Assembly: GCA_000442015.1 (NCBI GenBank)
Contig: KE561209.1
Coordinates: 100,353-164,352 of the forward strand
DNA from: Rozella allomycis CSF55
Lineage: Eukaryota; Rozellomycota
DNA: 64,000 nt
Direction of reading: 5' to 3'
Shown here: one piece after another, positions 22,791-32,576 of the stretch
Layout: each line of letters starts with the position of its first letter
Numbering within the stretch: position 1 is the first letter of the stretch
The notes under the pieces: generated by a model
Told to the model about the DNA's origin: nothing
The model's input: only the letters and a program-made list of their open reading frames with translations
The model's database searches: none
Position numbers and translations under genes: made by a program

Positions 22791-24372
22791 ATGTCATTAG
22801 TAAGATATTTCGTAATTGATAAAATGAGATCTAATGTCACAACGTTTTTGATTGGCGCAATATTGGGTGCTGGCCTAAGAGATTTATTAAGAAACCTTAG
22901 TTTGAATTATAAAGGCGATGACGAGGAACCAATATACGTTGAACTTGAAAGTCAATTTATTCTGTCACCAGATATTTTGTACGCTATTCTTAAAAAGTTT
23001 ACCGAATGCATGTCAAATGGTCTAGCTGAAGAAAACTACAAAGATATGCCAATGATTCCCAGCTTCGTTGAAAGGCTTCCCAAGGGTAATGAGTATATTG
23101 GCCTTTGAAAGGAAATGAGACTGGATATTTTTTGGCAATAGATTTAGGGGGCACAAATGCAAGAATTTGCCTTGTGGATTTAAAAGGAACGAGAGAGCAG
23201 CCTGTATTAATTCAGAAAAAGGCTGTTGTACCAGATGATGTAAAGGCAGGAAAAAGTGAAGATTTATTTAATTGGCTTGCTGATCTTACATTTGAATTCG
23301 TTAACGAAAATGAAATAACGAATGAAGAAAAGATTAAACTTGGGTTCACATTTTCATTTCCAGTTGTGCAGTCTGGCTTATCCAAAGGGAAATTGACTCA
23401 ATGGGCAAAGTAAAAGAGAATATATTCTATAACAGGGGCTTTTCATGCGAAGGGGTTGTTGGAAAGGATGTGGTGGAACCTTTACAAAAGGCTCTTCATA
23501 ATAAAGGACTGGAGATTGAAGTTGTTGCATTAGTCAATGATACAGTTGGAACACTTGTCTCACATTCATATGTTGATGAAATGACATTTATGGGAGTCAT
23601 ATTGGGTATTTTGATTCTTAATGTATCAAAAGGAACCGGAACCAATGCAGCTTATGTTGAAGAATGCTCCAGAATAAAAAAGAAAGATTTGAAAGGAAAG
23701 CAAATGGTTATTAATACGGTAAACGACATGGTTTGTATTAATAAAGGAATGGGGAGCGTTTGACTCTGAGAGGAAATATTTACCTTATACGAAATATGAT
23801 AATCATTTAAATAAAGAATCATTGTATCCAAATCAGCAGAATTTTGAGAAGATGATCTCCGGAATGTATCTTGGTGAAATCACACGCCATGTACTCGTGG
23901 ATCTCCATGCTAGAGGTTTATTGTTCCCAGCTTCTAATATAAATTGCCTCTTGAAAAGAGAATCATTTTTAACTTCTCAAATGTCAAGAATTGAAAGGTA
24001 AGAAAAATTCCCGTAATTCAAAGGGACAATTCAAAAAACTTGGATGACGTGAAAATTGTTTTGGAAAAGAATATTGGAATTTCAGAAACAGATCTTAATG
24101 ACAGAAAACTTGTTAAGCATGTTTGCAAATGTGTTGGAACAAGAGCAGCTCAATTGTCTGCGATGGCTATTGGTGCTGTTTTGAAGCATTCCGGTAGATG
24201 GGATTGCACTGTTGCTATTGATGGATCTTTGTTTGAACATTACCCTAATTTTAAACTAAGAATTCAACAAACATTAAGACAATTATTTGGAGTTGTTTCA
24301 GATGACGTGAAATTGTCGCTAGCGAACGATGGAAGTGGAATTGGTGCAGCTTTGATTGCCGCTTCATGTTAA
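22791..24372 (+). CDS. Hexokinase
   Basis: Phosphorylates glucose/fructose at the start of glycolysis. Seen: MIPSFVERLPKGNE then ETGYFLAIDLGGTNARICLV (phosphate 1), KLGFTFSFPV (sugar loop), KGFSCEGVVGKDVV, VVALVNDTVGTL (catalytic Asp), GVILGTGTNAAYVE, INTEWGAFDSE, SGMYLGEITRHVLVDL, and the adenosine part TVAIDGSLFEHYPNF and SLANDGSGIGAAL. Five introns of 26-28 nt restore one frame. The start at 22791 gives a hydrophobic N-terminus (VTTFLIGAILGAGL), as in membrane- or mitochondria-bound hexokinases, but it lies 5 bp from the N at 22786 and a possible intron donor follows (ttagtaagat), so the true 5' end may be missing. Its stop is 21 bp from the MBOAT stop (convergent). Confidence 0.88.
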
Positions 24373-24393
24373 AAATAAAAAAAGTTGAATTTT

Positions 24394-25746
24394 TTATTGT
24401 TTTTTGGCTTTTGGTTTTTTCCAAACGACATCAAAGATGATGAGAAGAATTGGAACAATGTGACCAATGAAATACAAATCTGAATAAACCGAATAAAATT
24501 TAGAAAAAGAAAGTCTCTCAAATGCAATAAAACTGTAACAAAGTCCAAATTTAGCCCAAAAGAATCCAACAACTTTGTTTAATGCTTTTGGAGTTTTGCC
24601 GCTGAGACGACGAATCCAACGCTGCTCAGCTTCCATCATGAAGAATTCCAAAGAAAAACAAAAGAAATAACCAGGATGAAACCCATGCCAAAGAGCTAAA
24701 AATAAAAGTGAAATAATTGATGAAAGTTGTTTTGATCCTAAAAACTTTAAACGCTTAAATATGTATGTTTTTATCCACAGATTAGTATTAATATTAAAAG
24801 ATGCGATTATATCACCCAAACTGGTTGCAGAATTGAACAAGACGTGATCAATATTGGTTAGCAGAGAGAAATCTGCATTCCCATGTGCATCAAACCCTTT
24901 AAATGAAATCCCGCTAGCGATACATGAAGATTCACTCAGAAGCCAAATAAAAATGTACTTAGCTATAGTAAATTGGCCAGCAATCACAATGTAAACAACT
25001 CTCCAATAAAATGGAAACATTGAAAATTCTTTCGTGTTAAGACTCTCCATTGGAAATTTTGATTGACCTAATTGATTAATGATCAGATAAAATATTGCCA
25101 CAACAAATTTCTTCATTGCTGGTATTGTTGTATTCACTTCAATCCTTTTCCCGTCTTTGACAAAAATTCTCCCAGACATGTATCTATTGTACAGTGAATA
25201 TGAATATTGAGGCCCAACAAGAAACCCAAAAAATGAATAAAAATATGCCAGAGTATCAATCAATGATGGTGCTTTGTCTAACTTGTTTTCATTTCCAGCA
25301 TGCTTTGTTGCACCGTCAGAAACATCAAATACAAATCCTATTAAGCGCAAAGCAAGTACAGATTGCGCAGTAGTAAAATTAATATCATAATCATCTGTAC
25401 TGTACTGATAATAACACCAAAATAAATGGCACATAACAATCATTATACATGCCCAAGGAGTGTTTTTTGAACGTCCAAACATTTTAACCATCAAATATAC
25501 AAAAACAATGGAGATAAGGGAATGCATTGTTTCAATGCCGTAATTGAAATAAGCAATTGCAAGACCAAATGATAGAATAAATGCTCTCAATCCGCTCTGT
25601 GAATACTGTCGATCCAATAGTGTCTTCTTGTAAATAAGCCCAACAAAAGGCTGTAAAAACATCGATATTAATAGCCTAGATAATGGGATTGAAAATCCAA
25701 GTTTCAGAACATAATTATCCAAAAAGGTAATTGGTGGTGGCGACAT
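24394..25746 (-). CDS. MBOAT-family lysophospholipid acyltransferase
   Basis: Integral ER-membrane acyltransferase of the MBOAT family, like yeast ALE1 or animal LPCAT3/MBOAT1-2, which re-acylates lysophospholipids. Single uninterrupted exon of 450 residues. Seen: at least eight hydrophobic segments, YFYSFFGFLVGPQYSY (family motif near the active Asn region), FNINTNLWIKTYIFKRL, and the catalytic-His motif LWHGFHPGYFFCFSLEF. The C-terminus ends KKPKAKKQ, a lysine-rich tail like ER-retrieval signals. Lack of introns is unusual in this window. Upstream (143 bp away) lies the solo LTR. Confidence 0.88.
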   Translation of the reverse strand: MSPPPITFLDNYVLKLGFSIPLSRLLISMFLQPFVGLIYKKTLLDRQYSQSGLRAFILSFGLAIAYFNYGIETMHSLISIVFVYLMVKMFGRSKNTPWACIMIVMCHLFWCYYQYSTDDYDINFTTAQSVLALRLIGFVFDVSDGATKHAGNENKLDKAPSLIDTLAYFYSFFGFLVGPQYSYSLYNRYMSGRIFVKDGKRIEVNTTIPAMKKFVVAIFYLIINQLGQSKFPMESLNTKEFSMFPFYWRVVYIVIAGQFTIAKYIFIWLLSESSCIASGISFKGFDAHGNADFSLLTNIDHVLFNSATSLGDIIASFNINTNLWIKTYIFKRLKFLGSKQLSSIISLLFLALWHGFHPGYFFCFSLEFFMMEAEQRWIRRLSGKTPKALNKVVGFFWAKFGLCYSFIAFERLSFSKFYSVYSDLYFIGHIVPILLIIFDVVWKKPKAKKQ

Positions 25747-25884
25747 GGGTTAAGGGTTCAACCTTCCCTGATTTTTATCATGATTCATCAATAACTATTA
25801 AACGAGACGATAATTATTTTTTCATTTCCATGATAAATGTCATTACTTTTCTGCAAAATAATCTACTCGACTCCTTCTAGTTTG

Positions 25885-26481
25885 GTCATTGTCATTCCTG
25901 ACCCAGAGAGGGTCTATGACGATAGCATGGGTACTAACTCCCTGACATATATCTTGAGGTACTATCAGTAGTACTGAATACAAGGATAACATCCATCCAT
26001 TGAGGATCTGAATCTTAAGTTACGCTAGACAATGCCCTGCCAAGGTCATTGACGATAGCATAGAGTTCACAACCTTAATAGAGCTATTAAGGTTTCTCTA
26101 TTGATAACTAACATAGATTTCATACTCATTCATGAAGACCCAATATGGATAAGTTATGCTAGACAATGCCCTGCCAAGGTCATTGACGATGGCATAGAGA
26201 TCACAACCTTAATAAAGCTATTAAGGTTCTTCTAGTGATAACTAACATATATTCAATACTCATTGATGAGGACTCAATATGGATCTCTTAATTTGATAGA
26301 TCTATAAATAGGATACTATTTATAGAAAGAATCAACCATATAAAACTCCAAGGAGATATCAATAAATAGAACGGAGGATAATCCATTCTCAATCGACATC
26401 AGTTTTTACTCTTTTTATCTTACGATTTACTATCCAATTTATGAGGATTAAGATACTATAAGCGCATGGAGCGACAGTCAT
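25885..26481 (-). mobile_element. Solo LTR with 5-bp target-site duplication
   Basis: 587 bp (25890-26476). Read on the minus strand it starts TGTCGCTCC and ends GGAATGACA, so it has TG...CA ends with a short inverted repeat TGTC/GACA, and it is flanked on both sides by gtcat (25885-25889, 26477-26481). An inner TATAAATAG lies where an LTR promoter is expected. No coding part is attached: the usual product of LTR-LTR recombination. Intact ends and perfect duplication suggest modest age. Superfamily (Ty1 or Ty3 type) cannot be told from the LTR alone. Confidence 0.85.
26019..26286. repeat. Two tandem copies of a 134-bp unit inside the solo LTR
   Basis: Units 26019-26152 and 26153-26286 both run from gttaygctagacaatgccct through aaggtcattgacgat, cacaaccttaat, ctattaaggtt to caatatggat, with about 10-15 differences. 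A shorter, more diverged third copy seems to lie around 25900-25960 (gacgatagcatg). Confidence 0.7.
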
Positions 26482-26503
26482 CACTCAGCCACAACAAATT
26501 GCA

Positions 26504-27009
26504 ATGAGGCACAGGAAGAGACCTAAAATTAAAATGAGCGAAATTCGTGAATTATTAACCGAGTTTTTCAAAAGCGAAGGCATGTCAGTTACCAGAGGTC
26601 AGGCCAGAAGACTTCGCCCCTTTATTGCTCGAGTATTTCATACCATAACTGTTTAACCATTAGTGTGTAGAATATTCCAAGAAGGGAGCGAATTGGCATG
26701 CATATAAAAAATTGAATTGGTGGTTTCGCGATGTAATACAATTATCTTCATGTAATTAGAACCCTGAAGTATTGCCAAAGTTATATACCGACATTGGCCC
26801 TCGATTCGCATTTGATTCAGGTGGTTACTTTAGGATATTTAGAACGGCATTTCGCATGGAAGATAAAGCTGTAACATGGTAATTCACTTTCAATCTAGAA
26901 TACCGCATATATTGAATTAAAGAAAAGAAAAAACTCTTTATTTGATGCTCTAAAACGGTATAAAGAAGAAAGCGAACAGAAGAATCAAGAGACAAAAAGT
27001 ACCCAATAA
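26504..27009 (+). CDS. Mitochondrial ribosomal protein bL17m
   Basis: Large-subunit protein of the mitochondrial ribosome. Seen: MRHRKRPKIKMSEIRELLTE, then SVTRGQARRLRPFIAR, after an intron CVEYSKKGANWHAYKKLNWW, then NPEVLPKLYTDIGPRFAFDS, GGYFRIFRTAFRMEDKA and, after a 28-nt intron, NTAYIELKKRK. This follows the bacterial L17 pattern (MRHRK..., LRPLVEPLI, LFNELGPRFxxRxGGYTRIL, NAPMAYIELV). Three introns of 27-31 nt. The ATG is only 22 bp after the target-site duplication of the solo LTR, so the LTR occupies the promoter region. The next gene starts 28 bp after the stop on the same strand. Confidence 0.85.
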
Positions 27010-27037
27010 AGTTGTCCATCTTTTGTATTTTTCCAAA

Positions 27038-28228
27038 ATGAAAGTTTTTTCCTCATTGTTTCCTACCGCTATTTTTCAAGTAAAATGCTCCTTTTTTCAA
27101 AAATAGAAATCTCAACCAACCGTTGTAGAAATTAAAAGTCTTATTAAAAACAGTAGTTACCAAAATTTATTTGGTTCTAGTGTGGATGAATATGCCAAAG
27201 TAATCAACAACTATTAGTCAGATATTAGATATCCGATAATTTAGAGATAATTGAAAACTATTCCAGTTCTTTTGAACTAATAAAGGTATGGCCCTTGGTC
27301 ATCAATCATAAAGTTTCTTTCAGAAGTATTGAAGAAACAAACTTATTTAGCCAGCCATGATATATCAATAGCTGATTATTTTGCTCTTGATAAATGCAGT
27401 GCGTCTTTTGCCTTGTTAAAAGATGAAGAGCGTGTGAAACTATACGGGTTAACCAGATGGTTCAATACTGTGCAAAAATCTGTATGGAAGAATTCCAATG
27501 GAACATTTAATTTGGAAAAAGTGCAACTAAACTTTTATAAAGAATTGGATGCCAAAAAATCCATTGAAAGCTCGTTAAATGAAACACCTGCTGTTAAACA
27601 AACTAAGGACGTAAAAAAAGAAAACGAAAAGAAAACTAAAACTGAAAAAGATAAAAATCAAAAGCCAAAGGCAAACGGTCAAAAAGAAACCACTGACGAT
27701 GTCCCCGCTATTTGCAAATTGGATGTTAGAGTTGGAAAAGTTTTATCCGTTAAAAAACACGAGCAAGCTGATTCCTTGTACGTCGAACAAATAGATGTAG
27801 GTGAAGAAAAACCAAGGACTATTGTTTCTGGATTGGTAAAATACATGACGGCTGAAGAGCTTCAAGGAAAGATGCTTCTTGTTATGTGTAACTTGAAACC
27901 AGCAAGGTAACCATTTTAATTAATTAAAATCAGCATGAGGGGAGTTTTATCCGAAGGAATGGTTTTGGCTGCAAGCGACGCCGAAAAGACCAAAGTCGAG
28001 TTGTTGGTACCGCCCCCTGGTGCCATTGCAGGAGATGTGATTAGTTTTGGCGATTTCGAAAGAAAACCTGAATCAATACTAAACCCGAAAAAGAAAATAT
28101 TTGAATCTGTTCAACCAGATTTTACTACTGATGACAAACTCGTCGCATATTATAAAGACGCTGTTTTTCAAGTCAAAGGAAAAGGTGTTGTAAAAGCACC
28201 ATCAATTGCAAAAGCAAACATTAAATAA
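27038..28228 (+). CDS. Arc1/AIMP1-type tRNA-binding cofactor
   Basis: Auxiliary protein of aminoacyl-tRNA synthetase complexes (yeast Arc1, animal AIMP1). Seen: N-terminal GST-C-like helical part (MKVFSSLFPTAIFQ, then SHDISIADYFALDKCSASFA and LYGLTRWFNTVQKS), a long lysine/glutamate linker (KKENEKKTKTEKDKNQK) likely to bind tRNA, and a C-terminal EMAPII-like OB fold: CKLDVRVGKVLSVKKHEQAD, SLYVEQIDVGEEKPRTIVSG, CNLKPASMRGVLSEGMVLAA, VELLVPPPGAIAGDVI. Introns of 27-38 nt in the 5' part and one of 28 nt inside the OB fold. Start at 27038. A stand-alone tyrosyl/methionyl synthetase C-terminal domain is the alternative, but no synthetase domain is present. Confidence 0.85.
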
Positions 28229-28374
28229 ATTCTTAAATATTCTATAACATATTTCAAGTGTTCAAAGTACTTTCCATTTATTGACAAGAAGTGTTTTACT
28301 AACGCTTCAAAACTTAGATATGTTATATCATTGTTATCTAAAAAATTAAAGATGAAGATTTATTGATGAATGAT

Positions 28375-28715
28375 TTAATCAAAGAGACCAAATCCCATTT
28401 CTTCTTCAGTTTCTTCTTTTTCTTCTTCTTTGACTTCTTCTTTAGCAGCAGCTGGGGCAGCACCAGAAGCAGCTGCAACTGGAGCAGCACCTGATCCACT
28501 TCCGACGTTAAAGATGAGATCTTTGATGTCACGACCTTCTAAGGCCTTAGCGAAAAGACTAGCCCAGATAGGTTCAACTTCAACACCAGCAGCAGAAGTA
28601 AGTTTCAATAAGTTATCAGACTGAGTTTAAATTTATAACAAGTTCTTACAGTGATTTCGATAGAGTCATCGAAGAGGATGAGTGAAGCGTATGCGATAGC
28701 GAGTTCAGTAGACAT
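28375..28715 (-). CDS. RPP1: 60S acidic ribosomal stalk protein P1
   Basis: Component of the ribosomal stalk that recruits elongation factors. Exon 1 [20 protein letters not shown] and, after a 29-nt intron, [20 protein letters not shown] then [16 protein letters not shown], an Ala-rich hinge, and the acidic conserved tail [10 protein letters not shown]. Full length (about 105 residues). P1 and not P2 is supported by the [15 protein letters not shown] motif. Confidence 0.93.
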
Positions 28716-29428
28716 TTGCACGTTGATAAGTAGTTTAACTTTCGGTGAAAGGGCCTAAACAATCGGCAAACTAGACCCTGGTAAGAATTTTTTTCTTTTC
28801 AGTACCACTTTCTGAAATTTCAGAAACCTTTTTTTTCTTTGATATGAAAAATCGTTTTCGCATATAATTGAATGTTATTGCGCCCGAGCTTTCAAGTAAT
28901 AAAAATATTGACATCTTTTAAGCCACGTCGCAACAACAAACAAACAATTCACAATTGTAACAGATATGGAAGAAGAGATGGCCAAATTAGGAGTTGATGA
29001 AAGTAAGATAAAAGTTTTTTCCTCGTTTATAAATTGTTGCAATTTATTTTTGCACAACTCTTTTATCGTACTCTCATCAACTCCTAATTTGGCCATCTCT
29101 TCTCCCATTTCTGTTACAATTGTGTAGATTAAGTTGTTTGTTGTTGCGATGTGGGTTAAGTGCGTACTTGAATTTTGAAAAAAAAGTATGTGTAGATTTA
29201 ATTTTAAGGCAAAGAAGTTCTAGATTTTTATTGTGTTTCAAGGTAGTTAAATGAGAAAATAAATCACATGATTTATCCTCCACTAACACTTCATCCGGGC
29301 CGAAGTCGTACATTGTAAGTTGTAACATATGTCAGTTTTTAAATTCTGTCCAGTTTAATCCAAGAAGCCGCCATGTATCATTTTCAGCCTGATAGCATAT
29401 TAATTAATATTTTTCCAAAATCACGGAA
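28716..29428. other. Stretch between RPP1 and D2HGDH
   Basis: Holds the inverted duplication above and, on the minus strand at about 29170-29327, a coding-like stretch (MYDFGPDEVLVEDKSCDLFS) that I cannot identify and that may be an exon leading into the TFIIA-like arm. A G/A-poor, T-rich tract (28780-28860) separates it from RPP1. Confidence 0.4.
28919..29165. repeat. Inverted duplication with TFIIA-like coding potential on both arms
   Basis: Left arm 28919-29013 and right arm about 29058-29165 are imperfect reverse complements (roughly 80-85 percent). Both arms can be read outwards-in as protein: plus strand HVATTNKQFTIVTDMEEEMA then KLGVDESKIK; minus strand HIATTNNLIYTIVTEMGEEM then AKLGVDESTIKELCKNKLQQ. 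The pattern IYxIVxEM...GVDES-IKEL is like the N-terminus of the large TFIIA subunit (TOA1), by memory only. The C-terminal part of such a protein is not found. May be a gene remnant folded back on itself or an artefact of assembly. Confidence 0.5.
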
Positions 29429-31145
29429 ATGACATTGAGAATTTTGGGTAATTGCGTTGATTCAAGAAAATACACCACTATTCGCCCGATATATAAAAGA
29501 GCAAATAACTTCAATGTCTTAAATAACAAACATTTAGATTTTTTTAATTCTCTTTTGGAAAAAGAGGAGATTCAAACTAAAGATTTGGATTCTTACAATA
29601 CCGACTGGATGAAAAAATATAAAGGCCAGTCAAAACTAGTTTTAAAGCCCAAAGAAGCATCAAAAATATCAGAAATTCTTCGTTATTGCAACATGGAAAA
29701 GTAGAATCGATAATCTTACTACTTTAGACTTGCCGTTGTTCCTCAAGGAGGAAACACTGGTCTTGTGGGCGGTTCAGTACCGGCATTCGACGAAATAATT
29801 CTATCGACCAAAAATATAAACAAAATTATTGCTTTTGATAAGACTAATGGAGCAATAGTATGTGAAGCTGGTTGCATTCTTCAAACATTAGATGAATATG
29901 TCCAAGAAAACGGATTTATTGTCCCACTTGATTTAGGGGCGAAGGGTATGGTAGTGCGAAATATATGATCTAGGAAGTTGCCATATAGGTGGTAATGTTT
30001 CCACTAATGCCGGTGGTTTACGCCTTATGAGATATGGTTCTCTGAAAGGTTCAGTTTTGGGGCTTGAAGCAGTAACGGTTTTGAATGTTCTCTAAAGATA
30101 TTGGCTGATGGGGCCATTCTTTCAAATTTAAACACAATGAGAAAAGACAACACGGGTAATGTCTTACAATAACAAAGTTATTGGCTATGATCTAAATCAA
30201 CTTTTCATCGGTTCGGAAGGGACATTAGGGTTCATAACTAAAGTCTCGTTACTCTGTGTTCCTAAACCAAAAGTAAACTTACCTTCTGCATAATTATGGC
30301 ACAAAATGTACTTTTGTTTGGTGTCAATAGCTATGAAAATGTTTTGCAAATGTTCAAGCTTACAAGAAGCATTTGTTCTGAAATTCTTTCGGGTGATTGT
30401 GATAATTGTGTTAATAGCAGCATTTGAGTTCTGGGATGAACATTCAATGGAATTGACATTGAAAAACGCAAAACTGCATAGTCCATTGGCTGGACTACAT
30501 AAGTTCTATGTACTCATTGAAACTTCTGGGTCTGATAGTGATCATGATCAAAGCGTATGCTCTCTTATTTAAAATAGATATATATAGAAGCTTGATAAAT
30601 TAATGAATGAAGGTTTTAGTAAAGAAATTGTACAAGATGGCATTATGGCACAGGATGTTAGCCAGGTAAAATTGGTATGAATCAAATTAAGATCAAAAAT
30701 ATATGGTCGTACAGAGAATTTATTCCGGAAGCCTGTTCCAGAGAAGGCTCAATGCTCAAATATGACATATCTTTACCTCAATCAAAATTGTATAGCATTG
30801 TTGAGTTAATCCGAGAAAAACTTGGAAAAAGTGTTTCTAATGTAATTGGATATGGACACATAGGTGATGGTAAAGTCAAATGAATGTTTACATAAGGCAA
30901 TTTACATCTGAATATCTCATGCATGATTATTCTCCTGATTTGATTAGTACAATCGAGCCCTTAGTTTATAATTATGTGGCAGAAAATGGAGGAAGTATTA
31001 GCGGCGAGCATGGCATTGGAATTATGAAAGTCAATTATCTACAATACGCAAAATCACCAAGCTCAATTAAATTGATGAAAAAATCTAAAGAATATGCTTG
31101 ATCCCAATTCCCAATGGTATTTTAAATCCTTACAAAGTCTTTTGA
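29429..31145 (+). CDS. D2HGDH: D-2-hydroxyglutarate dehydrogenase, mitochondrial (with apparent frame breaks)
   Basis: FAD flavoenzyme that oxidises D-2-hydroxyglutarate to 2-oxoglutarate. Seen: basic presequence [42 protein letters not shown] loop [91 protein letters not shown] and a final [10 protein letters not shown]. About eight introns of 25-33 nt are clean. In three places (about 30285, 30905 and 31080-31110) the frame shifts by one base in or near homopolymers or a 7-bp repeat with no intron to explain it. Sequencing indels or early decay are both possible. A D-lactate dehydrogenase is less likely given the ISGEHGIG context and neighbours in the family. Confidence 0.8.
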
Positions 31146-31315
31146 TTCAATAAATAATTGATATGAGCGTAGCCATTTTGAGTACTATTTCATGGGCATA
31201 TTATAGCGTTCTCATCCAAGCCGATTTTTACTGTTAAATATAGCTATATGTATTTCAAACTTGGAAGGTCTTGAGTAAAGCGGGCGCATTAGGTAAGTAG
31301 CTGATAAATATGATT

Positions 31316-32460
31316 TTATTGTAAAGACTTATAATAATACAACACCACGAATTCTGAGGCAATTGATAAATGATCTGAACCGAACGTAGAATTTGGCAAA
31401 CCAATCTCTCCTCCTTCAATATGTTCTATATGAGGTATATTTTGGACCGATAAAACCTGCAGAAACTGAGGATCATAAAAAATATAGTCGATTGTTTGTT
31501 TGAATGAAGGTGTATACACCGTATAACCTGGTTCACTCCGTAAAGCTGTAAAGTAAGCTGATTTAAGATTAAATGTATTACTAAGAGAATCTATTATACT
31601 TAATATATTCTCCATTGTGTTAAATCTTGTGTGTTCCATTGCATCATTAGAGTTCTCAATCCCTTTTGGCAGCGAAGATAAGGTTTCAGGTGAAATAATT
31701 AACGATTGAAGGTCATCCAAAGAAAGCTTTGCGCTAGTAAGGCATTTATACAATGCTGAATCTGGTGTCATATTAAAATCTCCACAAACAATACATGGCG
31801 AAATAGAATACTCTTTTTTAACAATTTTTAAGCAGCGCATCCAATATTCTACCTGTTTCAACCGTATAAAATCCGCTAAAGGTCTCCAATAAAGATGTCC
31901 AGTTGAAACTAAAATAGAGTCCATGGTTTCCACATCTTGCAATACTACGATAATCGCAATATTATTTGTTGTAGTGATTCCTTTTAAACATTCATCAAAT
32001 AATACGTGTTTTTGATAAAGTAGCTTCAGCCTAAATGGATTTTAATGGTAGCATAAACATACTTTCTTCTATTGTAAAAAATAGCGCATCCATCCTTCAA
32101 AGGCTTTGACATGAAAACTCCATTAAAACTTTGCTTATTAAGCTCAGGTTCAAAAAAGTCATAGAAATGATCTACCTCCAAAAGCATTCAACATAAAATC
32201 AATACTTGTAGGCATATTATATCTGCATTGCACCGTTCTATTTCTTTCAGTAAATTGTTTTTCCTAAAACTCCATCGAAGAATACCCTTTTTGCAATATG
32301 GGAAGTTTTCTTTGTTAATAAGGCGTTGGGAAAGCACATTGAAACTTTGAATTTTTATGCTTCTCGTCATGGCTTCATATTTAGTGTTTTGAAAACTGGA
32401 CATTAACGTTTTCTTATAATTTAATCTCAGAAATTTAGTGACAAAATTCAATTCCTGCAA
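31316..32460 (-). CDS. CCR4/Angel/nocturnin-type endonuclease-exonuclease-phosphatase protein
   Basis: Member of the EEP superfamily related to CCR4 deadenylases. Seen: SIKIQSFNVLSQRLINKENF, RKNNLLKEIERCNADIICLQ (Mg-binding Glu expected after LQ, at a splice site), VSTGHLYWRPLADFIRLKQV, VCGDFNMTPDSALYKCL (catalytic Asp/Asn), QTIDYIFYDP and the final FGSDHLSIASEF (catalytic Asp-His). The leucine-rich repeats of true CCR4 are missing, so Angel or nocturnin-like is more likely. The middle (31940-32190) needs two or more short introns that I did not fix. Start uncertain; MQELNFVTKFLRLNYKK at 32460 could be a mitochondrial presequence. Confidence 0.75.
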
Positions 32461-32576
32461 ACCGAAATTTTACTTATACAGTAGATTTAAAAAGGATTCA
32501 TTGGCTAGACTTTAAAAATAACTCTAACCTATTAGTTTGTGACAACCCCTTCCAAGCCACAAACTCAGAATCGTCC

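Noticed and set aside
25747-25765. gggttcaaccttccc as a tRNA T-arm (B box)
   Set aside because: No acceptor or anticodon stems around it; lies in the MBOAT 5' region.
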